Below are positions 13,042-16,011 of a stretch of DNA of 16,011 nt, piece after piece. Below the pieces are notes generated by a model, which was not told where the DNA came from, ran no database searches, and was given only the letters and a program-made list of their open reading frames with translations. Made by a program: the position numbers and the translations under genes. Position 1 is the stretch's first letter. Each line of letters opens with the position of its first letter. Source of the DNA: DAORHV01 sp964458645 (GTDB lineage: Bacteria; Patescibacteriota; Gracilibacteria; Peribacterales; Peribacteraceae); the NCBI GenBank assembly GCA_964458645.1, contig CAYWJU010000020.1:1-16011 (forward strand), written 5' to 3'.

Positions 13042-14780
13042 GAACGCGAGAGTACCCGACGCAGTGCAGACAACGCACTCCAAAGCACTGCACCGAGACA
13101 AGTGACGAGCATGAACACACTGACGCCGTCGGCTACCTGCTGCGCAACGGACACCTTCCAAGGCAGTGCGCCACCATGGGTAAACGCTTGCAAATCGGCG
13201 GGGCGGTCTGCGGCAATGCGATCACCCGGCGTGCAGTTGTTTTCGACTCCATAGGCATAGCACGACGGATTCAAGAGGTTGAACGTGCCGCCACGCACCT
13301 GCGCGACCGGACCCGTCGTCAATCCGCGCACGATTTGCTGCCCAGCCGACTGCAACAACGCGTCACCGCTGCACTGCATGCCGCTGTGTCCCAAGAAATC
13401 GGTATCGGTGCCGATGACTGTCGTCACCGGCATACGCTCGTACCCAGCGCGAACGGCTTCTTCGGCCTGACGCAACACCAGCCACGGCTGCGGGCGTAGA
13501 TCGAACGATGACAACGCCGGACCGTACGCCAGCGGCAATGTTGCAACGGTAACGACCATGGCGATGGAGGCAAGCAACGACTGATCCGCCTGCGTTCGAC
13601 GCTTGAGCGCATGCTGCAGCGCGACGACCGAACCGATGCACAGCACCAACGAAAACGGGTACAAGAGTCGCATCATCACACGCATGGACGACAGCGGCGG
13701 AATTGCATGTAGCCACTGCGCAATCGGCCCGCGGCCTTGCACCAATCCGAAACAGACCACAACGAGAACGACGCTATAGACGGCCAAGAACAACGCCTGG
13801 CCACGCTGCTTTTTTCGCAATCGCCGCACGAGCAACGCTACGCCGAGCACCGCACCAACCAGCACCACCGGCGACAACACGTTGCTGTTTTCGTGCAACC
13901 CCCACGGCACGCCCTGGAACACGCCGGGAATATTCGGCGGCACCCAGAATGAGCCGAACACTACGCGCAAAACATTGGTGGAAGCATCGAATGCGCTCAT
14001 TGCGACGGTGCGTGGAAACGTGCGCATCAGACTCCAAATGGCGACCAATTTGGACGCGGAAAGCAGCAACGCCGCCAGTGCCAACACCGCGCAGCGCAAC
14101 GCCAACATGCGCGGTGCAACAACCGCGAGACTCTTTCGGCAGAACACGACGCACGGCAGCATGGACGCCGCAAAGACCGTAAAAAAGACCAGCGTGAAGT
14201 ACCCCGCGGCATGCAGAATACTTGCGCAGAGCAGTGCGAACCATGCGATGCGAACACTCGGCGAGCAGCGCGGTGAATCGTTGGAAAGCAGCAACCACAA
14301 GAGCCAACCGAGCAACGGAACAGTGGCGAAATTTTCGTGACCGATGAGCGCATGCACGACATGAAATCCGTGCGCCGTTACGATGAGCGCAAGCACGTGT
14401 GCCCACCACGGCAACAAGCGAAACACATCGCGACCCAGTCGGTACCAACCGGCATACCCGGCGCACAGCATGGCGAGCAGCGACACCATGCTGGCCGTGA
14501 GTGGATCAACAAACAGCGTCAGCGCCTGTGTCAACGAGTACGACACATCGTTCGGGTGCCCGTACAGCGGCAGTCCGCCGCACAAATGCACGGCGTAGCG
14601 CAGCGGCGCCAAACCGTACTGCGCCACATGCCAACGACCGGCCACCAGGTACCGGAAAAAGCCTTCGTAGTCGTGACCAAGCAGCGGGTAGCGTGCGAAG
14701 ATCAGTGCCAGAAACACGGCCAGAAGCACTGCAAGCGGCATCAGCCAAGCGAGATCGTCTTTCCAAGATCGTCGTGTCAT
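13038..14780 (-). CDS. Polytopic membrane protein, putative GT-C-type glycosyltransferase
   Basis: The protein has 580 residues with roughly ten to twelve hydrophobic helices between residues 11 and 435 and one more near 553-573. After the first helix comes GHDYEG (35-40), with D37 and E39 where GT-C enzymes carry their catalytic acidic pair on the outer face. A soluble domain at about 440-550 lies between the last two helices and holds NPSCYAYGVENNC, a Cys-containing segment resembling those in YfhO-like membrane proteins. The gene partner is a GT2 enzyme of the type that makes polyprenyl-phosphate sugars, the donors of GT-C enzymes, which supports this reading. The family is not certain: YfhO-like or another uncharacterised membrane family is possible. 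The ATG at 14780 has a weak AGGT about 5 nt upstream. The Tas-like gene diverges 64 bp away. Confidence 0.8.
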   Translation of the reverse strand: MTRRSWKDDLAWLMPLAVLLAVFLALIFARYPLLGHDYEGFFRYLVAGRWHVAQYGLAPLRYAVHLCGGLPLYGHPNDVSYSLTQALTLFVDPLTASMVSLLAMLCAGYAGWYRLGRDVFRLLPWWAHVLALIVTAHGFHVVHALIGHENFATVPLLGWLLWLLLSNDSPRCSPSVRIAWFALLCASILHAAGYFTLVFFTVFAASMLPCVVFCRKSLAVVAPRMLALRCAVLALAALLLSASKLVAIWSLMRTFPRTVAMSAFDASTNVLRVVFGSFWVPPNIPGVFQGVPWGLHENSNVLSPVVLVGAVLGVALLVRRLRKKQRGQALFLAVYSVVLVVVCFGLVQGRGPIAQWLHAIPPLSSMRVMMRLLYPFSLVLCIGSVVALQHALKRRTQADQSLLASIAMVVTVATLPLAYGPALSSFDLRPQPWLVLRQAEEAVRAGYERMPVTTVIGTDTDFLGHSGMQCSGDALLQSAGQQIVRGLTTGPVAQVRGGTFNLLNPSCYAYGVENNCTPGDRIAADRPADLQAFTHGGALPWKVSVAQQVADGVSVFMLVTCLGAVLWSALSALRRVLSRS

Positions 14781-14844
14781 TGGTACCTATGGTAGCGCAC
14801 GCAAGCAGATGACGCGCGATGCGATCCGCTGTAGCCTTTGACCG

Positions 14845-15885
14845 ATGCAGTACACCACACTCAACACCACCGATCTGCGGATCAGCAAAATTTGTCTCGG
14901 CACCATGAGCTATGCCGCGCAAGTCTCGGAAGCGGATGCGTTCGTACAAATGGACTACGCACTCGGCAACGGCGTGAACTTTTGGGATACGGCCGAAATG
15001 TACCCGATTCCAGTGAATCCGGATTTGATCGGTGACACGGAACGCATTCTTGGACGATGGTTCAAGAAAACCGGCAAGCGCAAAGACGTGGTGCTGGCGA
15101 CCAAAATCGCCGGACCGAGCCGGTTCTCGTACTTGCGCGAAGGTGACCAGAGGCTGGATCGCCGCAACATTTTGCGCGCCGTGGACGACAGTCTCACTAA
15201 ACTGCAAACCGATTTCATCGACCTGTACCAGCTGCATTGGCCCGACCGCAACGTTCCTATGTTCGGTCAGCGCGGCTACGTACACGACCCCAAAGACACG
15301 CCGACGCCGATTGAAGAAACGCTCTCGGCGCTGAACGACGTTGTGAAGGCCGGCAAAGTCCGCTTCATCGGTCTTTCCAACGAAACGCCATGGGGCACCA
15401 TGGAATTTCTGCGCATCGCCAAAGAAAAGGGATACCCGCGCATCGTGACCGTGCAGAACGCCTACAACCTACTGAATCGCCACTACGAAACCGGCATGTC
15501 GGAAATCTCCATGCACGAAAACGTGGGACTCCTGCCTTACTCCCCGCTCGGCTACGGCATTCTGGGAGGGCGCTATTTCGACGGACAATTCCCGCAAGGC
15601 GGCCGCTTTACGTTGCACCCCGAATTCGCCGTGCGGTACCGCACCCCGCAAGCGGAACTTGCAGCCAAAGCCTACGCTGCACTCGCAAAAAAACACGGCA
15701 TGTCGCTTGCGACCATGGCGTTGGCATTCGTGCACATGCAGCCGTTCGTCACCAGCAACATTATCGGCGCGTCGTCGTTGGCACAGCTGAAAGAAGACAT
15801 TGCGAGTATCGATGTGCAGTTGAGTCCGGACATCCTAAAAGGAATCAACGAGATTCACGAGCAGTGGCCAAATATTGTGGCGTGA
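14845..15885 (+). CDS. tas: Aldo/keto reductase of the Tas family
   Basis: The protein has 346 residues, the same length as E. coli Tas by memory. The (beta/alpha)8 barrel opens with YTTLNTTDLRISKICLGTM. The catalytic tetrad is D48 and Y53 in FWDTAEMYP, K87 in VLATKIAG and H131 in YQLHWPDR. IGLSNETPWG (174-183) and VQNAYNLLN (199-207) belong to the cofactor side, and GASSLAQLKEDI (308-319) is the late NADP-binding segment. The enzyme should reduce an aldehyde or ketone with NADPH; the physiological substrate is unknown. The gene stands alone on the plus strand, 64 bp from the divergent membrane protein. There is no Shine-Dalgarno motif (TAGCCTTTGACCG before ATG). The symbol is by family resemblance, not proven orthology. 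Confidence 0.93.
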   Translation: MQYTTLNTTDLRISKICLGTMSYAAQVSEADAFVQMDYALGNGVNFWDTAEMYPIPVNPDLIGDTERILGRWFKKTGKRKDVVLATKIAGPSRFSYLREGDQRLDRRNILRAVDDSLTKLQTDFIDLYQLHWPDRNVPMFGQRGYVHDPKDTPTPIEETLSALNDVVKAGKVRFIGLSNETPWGTMEFLRIAKEKGYPRIVTVQNAYNLLNRHYETGMSEISMHENVGLLPYSPLGYGILGGRYFDGQFPQGGRFTLHPEFAVRYRTPQAELAAKAYAALAKKHGMSLATMALAFVHMQPFVTSNIIGASSLAQLKEDIASIDVQLSPDILKGINEIHEQWPNIVA

Positions 15886-15965
15886 GAAGGTATTGATGAG
15901 AATATTTCAATTTTTAAATCAAAGAATGCGCTAAGTCCAAGATGAATGTCGCTATTGATTCTTCC

Positions 15966-16008
15966 TCGGAGGACCAGGGAACCTAGCACGGTTCCCTTGG
16001 CCCTCCGA
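15966..16008 (+). terminator. Long GC-rich stem-loop at the window end
   Basis: TCGGAGG, CCA and GGGAACC (15966-15982) pair with GGTTCCC, TGG and CCTCCGA (15990-16008) around a TAGCAC-type loop, with one mismatch and one bulge. It is about 80 bp behind the Tas-like stop. It may be an intrinsic terminator or an attenuator in the leader of a gene beyond the window; the T-run needed to decide is not visible. Confidence 0.5.
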
Positions 16009-16011
16009 ACC

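Noticed and set aside
1..16011. CRISPR array, insertion sequence, prophage or integrase
   Set aside because: No regularly spaced direct repeats, transposase motifs or integrase genes were seen on either strand.

Overview
The window looks like a stretch of chromosome from an uncultured bacterium, most likely a CPR/Patescibacteria member of the Peregrinibacteria/Peribacteria type. That placement is an inference from several things: small membrane proteins of unknown family, a secreted protein that combines S-layer homology (SLH) repeats with a Cys-rich DUF4215-type repeat, glycan genes in compact runs, and GC-rich genes separated by short AT-rich gaps. TGA is used as a normal stop codon (for example at 13038-13040 and 15883-15885), so the Gracilibacteria-type recoding of TGA does not apply. 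I see no rRNA, tRNA, CRISPR array, insertion sequence or phage gene.

Region 1 (1-5569), envelope. A minus-strand pair (a bPH-domain-like membrane protein and a membrane-anchored protein with a Ser/Ala tail, overlapping by 11 bp) diverges, with only 19 bp between start codons, from a plus-strand SLH/DUF4215 secreted protein. A two-helix membrane protein follows 2 bp after it, then a separate single-helix anchored protein of unknown function.

Region 2 (5570-11499), storage polysaccharide. A small single-helix protein with a clear sigma70-type promoter converges on a minus-strand run of four genes. In transcription order these are a GT4 glycogen-synthase-like glycosyltransferase, a GH57 alpha-amylase-like enzyme, a GH15 glucoamylase and a ROK-family sugar kinase. 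None has a signal peptide. Together they could build an alpha-glucan inside the cell, break it down to glucose and phosphorylate the glucose. This resembles the GT/GH57/GH15 neighbourhood of methanogenic archaea more than a glgBCAP operon.

Region 3 (11500-12330), a gap with a candidate micro-transcript. The gap holds an extended -10 promoter for the GT4 gene on the minus strand. On the plus strand a weak promoter, a pyrimidine-rich leader, an 11-codon Cys/Gly-rich ORF and a very strong intrinsic terminator lie in order. A GRDP-like (DUF1399) protein is encoded convergently to this unit.

Region 4 (12331-16011), envelope glycosylation and redox. A polytopic membrane protein, possibly a GT-C glycosyltransferase, is coupled by an ATGA overlap to a GT2 glycosyltransferase. 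An aldo/keto reductase of the Tas family is divergent from them. The window ends in a long GC-rich stem-loop. Across the whole window most start codons lack a Shine-Dalgarno motif and many are preceded by pyrimidine-rich leaders.
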